From: Paenibacillus solani
Lineage (GTDB): Bacteria > Bacillota > Bacilli > Paenibacillales > Paenibacillaceae
Direction of reading: 5' to 3'
Assembly (NCBI RefSeq): GCF_001277345.1
Contig: NZ_LIUT01000001.1
Span: forward strand, 3,522,804 to 3,586,803
DNA: 64,000 nucleotides
Under the pieces are notes generated by a model. The model was not told the origin of the DNA, searched no databases, and saw only the letters and a list, made by a program, of their open reading frames with translations. Shown here in pieces: positions 25,152 to 33,755 of this stretch; the first letter of the stretch is position 1, and each line of letters opens with the position of its first letter. The position numbers and the translations under genes were made by a program.

Positions 25152-28100
25152 TTACTCCTTTCCATCTATCCATTCATCAGATTCAGCATACGGCCCAGAA
25201 TGGCAGCCGCTTCGGCACGGGTGACCGGCACTCGGCTCAAACAGCTCCGTAGTCCTGCCCTGTATTATCAGCCCCGAAGCAAGATATTCAGCATCCTGCT
25301 TAGCCCAGTGCTGCTCCATGTCCGGGAACGTCTTCTCGTATTGCATGGCAAGGTACGTCTCGCCCGGTAAGCCCTGGAAACTGGCTTCTGCTCCGTTATC
25401 CGCTGCCTTCCATTGCGCCAGCACAGGCACCAGCGTACCGCGCTCCTTATCATAGCGGACGACGGCAAGCTGACTGGGCTTCACGGCTGTATTTACATGC
25501 AAATTCATGGCCAGCTTGCCTGTATCCAGCCGCTGGGCCAATGCACCTGGCTGCGGTAATGCTTCAGTGACAGCTTGTTTGGCGACCTGGATCACCGAAG
25601 CGCCCAGTTGGTTCGCCTTATCCGTGACCGCGGCTGCTTCTGCTGCTGAAGGTGCTGCAAGCCCCAGTGTTACGGACTGCCCGCCTTGAAGCTGAGCCAG
25701 CGTTTTAAGAGGAAGCGTGAAGGAAAAGCCTTGCCCTTCTATCTCAAGAGCTGCGTTGCTATTCCATGCCAGCAGACCGGATACGGCCGCAAGCGTTAGC
25801 CGGAGCTGCGATGTTTCGCCCTTAACCGCAACGCGGATATGGCCCGCCTTAAACTGAGCTTCTGTACTAACAATCGCAACGTTATTGCCAAGCAATCCCT
25901 GCACCTTGGCCGCATTGGAATCCGCAGGAGGCTGTGGTGCGGGATATGGCGAAGGTGTTGGTGCTGGCCCAGGATCCAAGCCTGAGCCCGGGCCTGGGCT
26001 CGGGTTTGGGTTTGGGTTTGGGTTTGGGTTTGGGTTTGGGTTTGGGTTTGGGTTTGGGTTTGGGTTTGGGTTTGGATCCGGATCCAGTCCCGGAACGCCA
26101 GCCGCCGCTTCAATCACAATCGTTGCGGACGCCTGAACCCCGCCGTCCACAGCTGTAGCCGTCAACTCCACCGTACCCGGCTGCAACCCCGTTACAACCG
26201 CTTGGCCGCCAGCCGCTTGCAGTGAAGCCAAGCTCTGGTCAGCCGCCTTCACAGACCATACAGTTTGAGTATTATGCGCGTTTTCCGGCTTGACTGCTGC
26301 CGTGAACGTGACCTGCTCGCCTTGCTTCATCCTGACGCTTGCAGGTGTAACAGCCACTTTCGTTACGACGACGGCAGGCGCTCCTTTCAGTTTGACCTCC
26401 AGATAAGGTGCCTGCAGGCCTTGCTCCTTGCTTTTGATTTGCGTATTCCAAGCTTTAGCATTTCGCGGCTGCTCGATCAGGGCCACGCTCAGCGTTTTAT
26501 CCCCTGCTGCCTCTGCCCGGACCTGAGCCGTCACATCGAGTTCATGCCATTTCTGCTGTTTACCGATGGTCATCGAAGCGATGGCCTCTTCATAGCGGGG
26601 CTGAGAGCCCCACAGCATCTCCATCTCTTTCCAGCTGTCGTCCTGGACCCGATGGGCACGAATGACAGCTGTCGTCGTATCCGTCGCTTTATTGTCGTTG
26701 ATCGCTCCGTGCACCTTCAGACGGGCGGACTCCACTTCCCCTGCAATCCCGCTCAGGTCAAACTTGAGGAATGAACGCTGGGTATAGCCGCCACCGGCTT
26801 CGCGGACCTCCAGAAACGTTTTGTTCCCCTGATTCGTTCCGGCAAAGCTGCCGTCACGGACGAAGGTATCCTCCGCTACAGGCAAGTTGACAACCTCGCC
26901 AGCCGCTGGTTCCGAGCCTTCCATGCTGATCGTCTGGTTCGGGTCGATCTTCAGCGTAATGGCATGCGTCTTCCCGGCCGTGCTCTGCGTATCAATCGCG
27001 AGGCGGGTATAAGGGAATGTCTGCATCACGGTTACACTCGGATCTTTTGACATGACTTCGAAACCGAGCTTGCCGATATCCACAATAACGGTGCCTTGCT
27101 TCTGCGTCGGCTCGGCCACCGACACCGTCAGCAGATCGCCGCTTTCCTTCAGCATCAGCGAGACTGGTTTGTCGGTCTTCACATGCTGGAAGGCACCGGC
27201 CTTCCAGAAGTTCATGCCGGTTACGTTATGCTTCAGTTCCTTGACGGCATGAACCCGCTCGCTCGCCGCCAGCACCTGAATGTCCGGGTTCACGGCATAC
27301 GCCGCCGTTTGCTCCGGTGTCTTGCCAGGCAGCAGCACATACTCGTATGTCCCTGCTTGAGGCCAGACGCCATGCTCAACAGCCAGACTCAAATAGTTGC
27401 GGGTAATGACATCCGTCGGTCCGCTGGTGTTGATGTCCCGCCAGGAACCGCTGCGGGCTTCACGCTTGCCTGCCACTTCTTGCCCGGACGGGAAGACGTA
27501 CCCGATATCCGAGCCCGCCACGTTTCCTTCCAGGTGGACCCACTTCACATTGGCCAGCTTGTCTTGCCAGCCAAGCTGGGACGGCATTTCCCGGCCATCC
27601 ACGATAAGACGATTCGTCCCCGTGTCCGTTAATTGCCGGTTTTCAACGATCGTTTCCGTCAGATTGGCGGATGTATTAGCAATGTCCGATCCGACCGCCA
27701 CCATCTCGTCGTCAAACAGGAACCACGACTTTTTGCCCTGCAGCGGGCTTCCCGTACTGCCGGACAATGAAAATTCCATGCCCACGGCTCCATAGTAATG
27801 ATCCAGAACCGACCCGCCGACCCAATCTTTAGGGTTCATGTAATAACCCCATTCCGCCGGAGCCTTATAGGAGCCGTCCGTCGTCGTGCCCGGCAATCGG
27901 TAGCTGTCAACCGTAGGCCAATACTGATTGCTGAATTGCTTCAGATCATTGTTGTACAGGCTTGTCATGCCGATGCCGGTATACCAGCCCTTTTTGTTCT
28001 CGCCATTGCCGTATTCAAAAGCCGAGATGCGGTCCGAGAACATGCTGATGCCGAGTCCGAACTCCGGTCGGAGCTGAACGGCGCGGTCCATGCCTGCGAA

Positions 28101-30131
28101 CATCTGGGTATGAACCAGTTCGCCCCGCCGGGCAATGCTCTGATCCTGCATCAGTTTCTTTAACAGGTTCAGCTCATAGAGCGGCAATCCGGTATAGTAG
28201 TTGTCGAACGTCTTGTCCGTCAGCGCCCATTCCTTCACCATGCTTTTGATTCTTGCCGCCTGATCGGCCGGTGCGGACTCCGCAAGCCGGAGCAGCGTCA
28301 TGATGATCGTGCGCCCGGTGATATGGTCCGAATCGGTAGCCCGGGATATGCTGCGTCCCTTCACCGAATCCATGATGGCCCCTTTGTAGATCAGCGGCTC
28401 AAAGGAGTCTTCCACCCAGTTGTAGACATCGCCCGCGTTCGGATCGGTGATCGGCCATGGCGAGCCTTCGGATAGGAAGAACAAATCCGCCATGCGTCCG
28501 AGCAGGACGGCTCCGTAGCCGCCGGTGTAGGCTATGTTTTTATGCTGTACGAGAGAGCCGTCCTCATAGAGCCCGTCCCCCTGCTTCACGTACAAAAATT
28601 CATTATTGATGGCAACTCTGCCTTGGAGCACTTTGGCTTCCTGCTTGCCGACAATGCCCCGCAAGGTAACCACCAAGGCCTTGTCGAGCAGATTCGCTCC
28701 CGTTTCAACGGCCGCCGAATTGGCTACGCGTTTTTTCGGATCGGGAACGAACCTGTCGATCACGACCATATATTGATCCAGCATCGCCGGTGGAATCGCG
28801 TCATACATGAGGGACAAGATGTTCATGATCTCCTGGGGCGTGCCGATTTCCCAGTCCCACCAGTTGCCGGTTATGTTTTTGCCCGGGTTGTAATGGTGCC
28901 GGTACATCCAGTCCATGGCACGCACGATATCCTGCTTCAACTCTTCGTTTTTGTAAAGCGATGAGCCCTCGATGGAATAGGCTAGCGAGAGATCGCGGAT
29001 AATGCCGTAGGCCCACGAAATGCGCCACGAATCGTTCTGGGTTTTGCTGATCACACCAGGCCACAGAGCGTCCGGATCAGCTGCCTTGTTCATCGTATCC
29101 CATCTGCCCGTTTTTTCCGGATTCGTCATTCGCTTCACCAGTGCCTCCAAGTTTGCAGCGACATCGGGATCATTCCGGTCGATGCCGGAGCCGCCGGCCA
29201 GCTTGGACGCCCACTTCTGCCGGACCAGATCATATGCCTGCAATTGGGCTTCCGATTCCACATAGATCCGGCTCAGCGCGGAGTGTTTCCCGTCGTTGGT
29301 ACGGACTTCAATATCTGTCGATCCGTGATCGACCGCAGTGACCAATCCGTTCTGAACGGAAGCCAAAGCGGGATTGGAAGAGCTCCAGGCCAAGCCGTCG
29401 AGCGGCTCGCCTGCCGGTGTAGCAATCGGCGTCAATTGCAAGGTTTCGCCTTTTTTCGTGTTGGCCGATTTCGGAGAGATATCCAGCGCAATGAGGCCTT
29501 TCTCTGGAACTAGGGAAACATCATCCATCCAGAAGGTTCCCGTGCCCGTCTCCAGCAGCGCTTCAATTTTGAATCTTGTAACCTTGGCATCGTTGGGAAT
29601 CTGGATGTTCAACTCATACAGCGTCCAGTCACTAGTTCCTTTCACAAAAGGAATGCTCGGTCCATCCTGGATCTTGGTGCCGCTTTCCGCACAGAACTGT
29701 GTACGAATGTTCACGCCTTTGCTGACATCAGCAGGCTGTACATTGTCCGTTTTCAGCCAGAACTGCATTGTATACGATTGCCCCGGCGTGACAGGCGCCA
29801 GCGGACTCAGCGATACCGCTGTTCTCGCAGTCGTATCGTGCCTGATCTCTACTGCGCGGGTGCCGCTGTGAAAGACGGACTCCGTAACGGACACCTGTCC
29901 GCCCGGCGTCGGCTTCCAAACGCTCCAGTCCTCGGGCTTGCCGCCCGTCCAGTCCGCATGCGGCGTCAACGCCCCGTTCTCGAATCCGCCGTTAACGACC
30001 ATATTCGCCGCTGGATCCGTCTGCGTGCTCGCGTAGGCTTGCCCATTAAATATGGGCAACCCCGCAAAAACCAGCTGAATCGTCATACAGAATACTACTA
30101 TGATTGATATCTGTTTCTTTTCGATATCCAT
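25152..30131 (-). CDS. Secreted polysaccharide lyase family 8 enzyme, multidomain (hyaluronate/chondroitin/xanthan lyase type)
   Basis: A 1659-residue exported lyase. In order: signal peptide (1-34, ending QAYA), a carbohydrate-binding-like jelly roll (about 45-210), an Ig-like BIG2 domain (215-290), the PL8 alpha/alpha toroid and beta-sandwich (about 295-1060), a DNRLRE/CBM96-like domain (1080-1250), a second BIG2 domain (1260-1345), a Pro-Asn repeat linker (1353-1376), a further domain and a single SLH motif. The catalytic signatures are clear: Asn in NWWDWEIGTP (about 422), His and Tyr in QHKNIAYTGGYG (about 529). The C-terminus is frameshifted within the SLH domain near 25224-25229; the other frame continues VTRAEAAAILGRML and stops at 25166-25168. 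Cleavage yields unsaturated oligosaccharides for the GH88 enzyme downstream. Confidence 0.93.
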   Translation of the reverse strand: MDIEKKQISIIVVFCMTIQLVFAGLPIFNGQAYASTQTDPAANMVVNGGFENGALTPHADWTGGKPEDWSVWKPTPGGQVSVTESVFHSGTRAVEIRHDTTARTAVSLSPLAPVTPGQSYTMQFWLKTDNVQPADVSKGVNIRTQFCAESGTKIQDGPSIPFVKGTSDWTLYELNIQIPNDAKVTRFKIEALLETGTGTFWMDDVSLVPEKGLIALDISPKSANTKKGETLQLTPIATPAGEPLDGLAWSSSNPALASVQNGLVTAVDHGSTDIEVRTNDGKHSALSRIYVESEAQLQAYDLVRQKWASKLAGGSGIDRNDPDVAANLEALVKRMTNPEKTGRWDTMNKAADPDALWPGVISKTQNDSWRISWAYGIIRDLSLAYSIEGSSLYKNEELKQDIVRAMDWMYRHHYNPGKNITGNWWDWEIGTPQEIMNILSLMYDAIPPAMLDQYMVVIDRFVPDPKKRVANSAAVETGANLLDKALVVTLRGIVGKQEAKVLQGRVAINNEFLYVKQGDGLYEDGSLVQHKNIAYTGGYGAVLLGRMADLFFLSEGSPWPITDPNAGDVYNWVEDSFEPLIYKGAIMDSVKGRSISRATDSDHITGRTIIMTLLRLAESAPADQAARIKSMVKEWALTDKTFDNYYTGLPLYELNLLKKLMQDQSIARRGELVHTQMFAGMDRAVQLRPEFGLGISMFSDRISAFEYGNGENKKGWYTGIGMTSLYNNDLKQFSNQYWPTVDSYRLPGTTTDGSYKAPAEWGYYMNPKDWVGGSVLDHYYGAVGMEFSLSGSTGSPLQGKKSWFLFDDEMVAVGSDIANTSANLTETIVENRQLTDTGTNRLIVDGREMPSQLGWQDKLANVKWVHLEGNVAGSDIGYVFPSGQEVAGKREARSGSWRDINTSGPTDVITRNYLSLAVEHGVWPQAGTYEYVLLPGKTPEQTAAYAVNPDIQVLAASERVHAVKELKHNVTGMNFWKAGAFQHVKTDKPVSLMLKESGDLLTVSVAEPTQKQGTVIVDIGKLGFEVMSKDPSVTVMQTFPYTRLAIDTQSTAGKTHAITLKIDPNQTISMEGSEPAAGEVVNLPVAEDTFVRDGSFAGTNQGNKTFLEVREAGGGYTQRSFLKFDLSGIAGEVESARLKVHGAINDNKATDTTTAVIRAHRVQDDSWKEMEMLWGSQPRYEEAIASMTIGKQQKWHELDVTAQVRAEAAGDKTLSVALIEQPRNAKAWNTQIKSKEQGLQAPYLEVKLKGAPAVVVTKVAVTPASVRMKQGEQVTFTAAVKPENAHNTQTVWSVKAADQSLASLQAAGGQAVVTGLQPGTVELTATAVDGGVQASATIVIEAAAGVPGLDPDPNPNPNPNPNPNPNPNPNPNPNPNPSPGPGSGLDPGPAPTPSPYPAPQPPADSNAAKVQGLLGNNVAIVSTEAQFKAGHIRVAVKGETSQLRLTLAAVSGLLAWNSNAALEIEGQGFSFTLPLKTLAQLQGGQSVTLGLAAPSAAEAAAVTDKANQLGASVIQVAKQAVTEALPQPGALAQRLDTGKLAMNLHVNTAVKPSQLAVVRYDKERGTLVPVLAQWKAADNGAEASFQGLPGETYLAMQYEKTFPDMEQHWAKQDAEYLASGLIIQGRTTELFEPSAGHPCRSGCHSGPYAESDEWIDGKE
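26002..26073. repeat. Twelve exact GGGTTT hexamers encoding a Pro-Asn linker
   Basis: Seventy-two bases are twelve perfect copies of GGGTTT on the plus strand. On the coding (minus) strand they read as alternating Asn and Pro. The G-rich strand has twelve GGG runs with TTT loops and could fold into G-quadruplexes; the hexamer count is likely to vary by slippage. Confidence 0.95.
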
Positions 30132-30170
30132 AATCGCGCTCCTTTTCGTCTGAAGCTAAGTATAGTAGTC

Positions 30171-31940
30171 CTACTCTAATTCTGCGTGATCCTGAAGCGT
30201 AATCTGCTGTTGTGAAGTTCCGTGAAGCTCAAATAAAACAATTTCGTTATCGCCCGCCCGCAGCAGCGGAGCGGGTACGTACAGCGACTTTTGCGGACCG
30301 GCCTCCCAATAGCGTCCCAGGTTGAAGCCGTTCACGTACGCAACGCCTTTGGTCCATCCCTCAAGCTTCAGGAAGGTATCGGCAATATCAGCCTCGTCCG
30401 CGATATGGAAGCTGCCTTTATAGAAAACAGGTCCTTCCGACGGACGCTCCCCCTCTGCCGGCTGGTCGACAGTTCGTTTATTCAGCAAGCCGATGTTATC
30501 CAGCGGCAGCGTATGGATAGTCCAGTCAAACAAGAACTGGAAGCCCAGTCTGGCGCCCTCGGTGATTCCCTTGTAGTCCTTTAAGTAAGGGCCATAGTTG
30601 ATACGGCCCATATTTTCGACCAAAATGCGCAGTTCTGCCCCGCCTTCCGGAACCTGAAACTCGATAGGTTTCGGGTCCCAGCGCTCAACGGCCCCTTTGT
30701 ATTCGCCATTAACGAATACTAGCGCCCGGTCATGCACCTCCTGAAGCTCCAGCGAGCACTGCTTCCTGGGACCGGAAATTTGTGTCGTATACAGAATAAA
30801 GCCGTAATCCTGGCCCAGCTTTTCCATCGGCTCCGGGCAAGTCCGCTGAACAGGCTCGGAGAGAACGGACAGCACATCAAAAAGCGGGGCAATCGGCTTC
30901 AACTCTACGGAACCGTAGCTTTGCTTGCGGACGGGCTCCGGGAGCGGCATCGGTTCTACATCAAAATGCCGCTCGATCGTCTCCTTTATGAGCACAAATT
31001 TTTCGGTAATATCTCCCCATTCGGTCAGCGGGCTGTCATAGTCGTAGCTGGTTACCGTCGGCTCATATGTCCCGTGGTTGTTGGCCCCGTTGTAAAATCC
31101 GAAGTTCGTGCCGCCGTGGAACATGTAGAAATTGACGGAACCGCCGGCATTCAACATATCTTCAAACACGTTCGCCGCATCCTGGGCATCGCGCGTATGA
31201 TGCGGCTTGTTCCAGTGGTCGAACCAGCCGTTCCAGTACTCCATGCACATCAGCGGTTTATCTGGCTGCACCTGCTTAAGGCTCTCGAAGGCCTCCTCCG
31301 CCCGCGAACCGAAGTTCACCGTCTCCAGCACGCCTGGAATCATGCCGCCCTGCAGCATGAAATCCTCAGGGCCGTCAGACGTAAACAGCAGGACGTCTAT
31401 CCCGCGGGCAATCATGCCGTCCTTCAAATATTCGAGATATTTAAGGTCATTGCCGTAGCTTCCGTATTCATTCTCCACCTGCATGGCAATGATCGGACCG
31501 CCATTCGTACATAGCAGCGGCTTCAGCTTCGGCAGCAGCACATCATAATAAGCATCGACCTTCGCCAGGAATTTCGGGTCGTAGCACCGCAGGCGTATGC
31601 TTTCATCCGCCAGCAACCATGCGGGCATTCCGCCAAACTCCCATTCCGCGCAGATGTACGGGCTCGGACGGACAATGACATATAGTCCGACCTCCGCCGC
31701 CGTCTCTATGAACTTGACGATATCGGCCATCCCGGTGAAATTGAACTGCCCTTCCTTCGGCTCATGCATATTCCAGGCCACGTAGGTTTCCACCGTGTTG
31801 AAGCCGCAAGCCTTCAGCTTGAGCAGGCGGTCCTTCCAATATTCCGGCACGATGCGGAAGTAATGTATAGCTCCGGACAGCAGCCGGATCGGCTGGCAGT
31901 CCATTACGAATTGATCCCCTTGTATCATGAATGATGTCAT
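30171..31940 (-). CDS. GH35 beta-galactosidase
   Basis: A 589-residue enzyme of glycoside hydrolase family 35. The N-terminal TIM barrel includes LSGAIHYFRIVPEYWKDRLLKLKACGFNTVETYVAWN and the family signature GGPIIAMQVENEYGSYG with acid/base Glu at about 158. The nucleophile Glu is at about 234 (CMEYWNGWFDHW). C-terminal jelly-roll domains follow (RALVFVNGEYKGAVERWDP, and KGVAYVNGFNLGRYW near the end). No signal peptide is seen, so it should act inside the cell on imported oligosaccharides. AAGGGGCGA precedes the start. It lies 39 bases upstream of PL8 in the same operon and probably removes terminal beta-galactose. Confidence 0.94.
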   Translation of the reverse strand: MTSFMIQGDQFVMDCQPIRLLSGAIHYFRIVPEYWKDRLLKLKACGFNTVETYVAWNMHEPKEGQFNFTGMADIVKFIETAAEVGLYVIVRPSPYICAEWEFGGMPAWLLADESIRLRCYDPKFLAKVDAYYDVLLPKLKPLLCTNGGPIIAMQVENEYGSYGNDLKYLEYLKDGMIARGIDVLLFTSDGPEDFMLQGGMIPGVLETVNFGSRAEEAFESLKQVQPDKPLMCMEYWNGWFDHWNKPHHTRDAQDAANVFEDMLNAGGSVNFYMFHGGTNFGFYNGANNHGTYEPTVTSYDYDSPLTEWGDITEKFVLIKETIERHFDVEPMPLPEPVRKQSYGSVELKPIAPLFDVLSVLSEPVQRTCPEPMEKLGQDYGFILYTTQISGPRKQCSLELQEVHDRALVFVNGEYKGAVERWDPKPIEFQVPEGGAELRILVENMGRINYGPYLKDYKGITEGARLGFQFLFDWTIHTLPLDNIGLLNKRTVDQPAEGERPSEGPVFYKGSFHIADEADIADTFLKLEGWTKGVAYVNGFNLGRYWEAGPQKSLYVPAPLLRAGDNEIVLFELHGTSQQQITLQDHAELE

Positions 31941-31994
31941 CGATATTCGCCCCTTCTGCTCATGATCAGTGATAGCTTTTGATCCAAACTGCGC

Positions 31995-33665
31995 TTACGC
32001 CTTCATCATGCTGTCACGAATCATGGTATTGATTTGCTCCCGCTTTTGGATATACCATTCGGTCTCCTGCGGATAAACGGTTAACGTGATTTCTTCCTCC
32101 AGCCCCTCTTCAAGCATCGCAACGACTGCTTCTCTACCCAACTTCCGCTCCAGCAACTCAAGCGCCCGCAGATCCTGCAGCGCTTCGGCCAGCACTTCCA
32201 GCCGGATCGATTCAATCGGCCCTTCCTCGCCAGGATAGACCAGGAACGGGTCGCCTGCCGGAAATCCCCCGCCGGCATCCGTCACCTGGAACGGGTTGAT
32301 TGCATATTTCGAGAACTGTGCGTACCAAAAGTTATATCCCCAGTGCAAAAAGCCCTTCAAATTCAGCTTGTAAAGCTGCATGCCCAGCACGCGGTTGCGC
32401 GAGGATGGCATATGGAAGAAGCGGTTGGATACAAGCTTATATTGGGCACAACAGTAGTACGTCCACAGCCCTTCAATCCCGTTGTCCAAAAATGGTTGGA
32501 TGTCATTGCTGGCCGGTATCGGTTGCTCGATCAACCCGCTCTTGTAGAACTCAAAGTCCGACAAAGCGTCGATAATCGGAAAATCCTTCAGAATCGGCTT
32601 CACCAGCTCGCTGGCGGTTCGATAGGTGTCCAGATCCTCCGGCTTCGGCTCGTCCGATACGTGGAAAAACACCCGGTCCGTCAGTGAGTTGTCCTTAATG
32701 AATTGCACAAGCTCCTGCAAAAATCCCGTGACAAATGCGGTATATTCCGGGTCCCTGGAGTCCGTTTCCCATCCGAACAGCTGGATGTGCCGGCCGTCCA
32801 CGTCAGCCATAATTTTCGGCGCATGTTTTGCCCCCCACTGCGTAAACAGGTGGGAGAACTCCAAATATTTCACGCCTGTGCGGTTACATACCTCGATCCA
32901 GCGCTTCAGCCGTTCAAAAGAAAACCGATAGGTTCCCGACGTCCGTTTCACATCCACCAGCTGAACCGTCGGGCGTTCTCCTCCGATTTCGGTATCCAGC
33001 GGAGGCGTAAAGAGCGGGGTCAGAATCATATTCATGCCATGCTTGACTGCTGTTTCGATATACTGCTCAATCAGCTCCCAGTGCCGTTCGCTGAATACGT
33101 CCGTCTTATAATAGGTCGACAAGCAATCCACATGGAACCACTCGGTGTGCAGCAGCCTCTGTTCCGGAAGTTCCGCCGCGATCACTTCCAGCTTGAACGT
33201 TTCTTCTCCCAACAGATTTCCTTGGCTGTCGCTGATCTTGATGGCAATATCATACGAGCCTGCCGCAGCCTGCTCAGGAACCTCCACAGCGACCCAAAGC
33301 GCACGCCATTGATGCGGGTACCCCGTCAATCCGCGCGCAGCATCCAGCGGAAACAGCGGGTCAGGGTACAATCCCGGTGTGGAACGTAGCACAAAATCAT
33401 CCGCATCATGATAGTTGACGAAATTCGCAGGGGATAATTCCACGGTTCGAATAGATAGGTCCGGCAGCAGCTCGGACTCCGCTTGAACCTGCAGCGATCT
33501 CATATGCACCTTGGAGCGGTAAGCTACCTGAAAAGAATAGGTTTCGCCGCGCAAAGCAGAACCGGAGGGATGAACGGGCGCATGCAGTTCCTCATCCGCA
33601 AACACTTTGACCAGCGAGCTGACCAGTCTCGTTTCCATCTGGTCCGCCGAATAGATTGTTTCCAC
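31995..33665 (-). CDS. DUF4091 protein, GH123-like N-acetylgalactosaminidase candidate
   Basis: A 556-residue protein of the DUF4091 family: an N-terminal beta-sandwich (about 1-170) followed by a TIM-barrel-like catalytic region. The motif FFHVSDEPK near residue 340 provides an Asp-Glu pair similar to that used by GH123 and related enzymes with substrate-assisted catalysis. There is no signal peptide. GTG at 33665 was chosen because AAGGAGGAG lies five bases before it; the ATG at 33704 falls inside the terminator region. It stands between an internal terminator and the GH35 gene. With PL8, GH88 and GH35 neighbours, an N-acetylhexosaminidase role is a reasonable inference but is not proven. 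Confidence 0.75.
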   Translation of the reverse strand: METIYSADQMETRLVSSLVKVFADEELHAPVHPSGSALRGETYSFQVAYRSKVHMRSLQVQAESELLPDLSIRTVELSPANFVNYHDADDFVLRSTPGLYPDPLFPLDAARGLTGYPHQWRALWVAVEVPEQAAAGSYDIAIKISDSQGNLLGEETFKLEVIAAELPEQRLLHTEWFHVDCLSTYYKTDVFSERHWELIEQYIETAVKHGMNMILTPLFTPPLDTEIGGERPTVQLVDVKRTSGTYRFSFERLKRWIEVCNRTGVKYLEFSHLFTQWGAKHAPKIMADVDGRHIQLFGWETDSRDPEYTAFVTGFLQELVQFIKDNSLTDRVFFHVSDEPKPEDLDTYRTASELVKPILKDFPIIDALSDFEFYKSGLIEQPIPASNDIQPFLDNGIEGLWTYYCCAQYKLVSNRFFHMPSSRNRVLGMQLYKLNLKGFLHWGYNFWYAQFSKYAINPFQVTDAGGGFPAGDPFLVYPGEEGPIESIRLEVLAEALQDLRALELLERKLGREAVVAMLEEGLEEEITLTVYPQETEWYIQKREQINTMIRDSMMKA

Positions 33666-33691
33666 TTGATCTCCTCCTTGAGCGGTATAAT

Positions 33692-33733
33692 AAAAACCCG
33701 GCAAACTCGAGTGTGCTATTCGAATTTACCGGG
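33692..33733 (-). terminator. Internal terminator between the transport and enzyme genes
   Basis: A 14-base stem (33697-33710 with 33720-33733, two G-U pairs) is followed by TTTTT on the minus strand. It lies directly after the solute-binding protein gene and would reduce expression of the enzyme genes relative to the transporter genes. Confidence 0.85.
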
Positions 33734-33755
33734 GTGCTTCCAGATCATTATTTCA

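Noticed and set aside
26002..26073. CRISPR-like or telomere-like array
   Set aside because: The repeat has a six-base unit without spacers and is in frame within the PL8 gene as a Pro-Asn linker.
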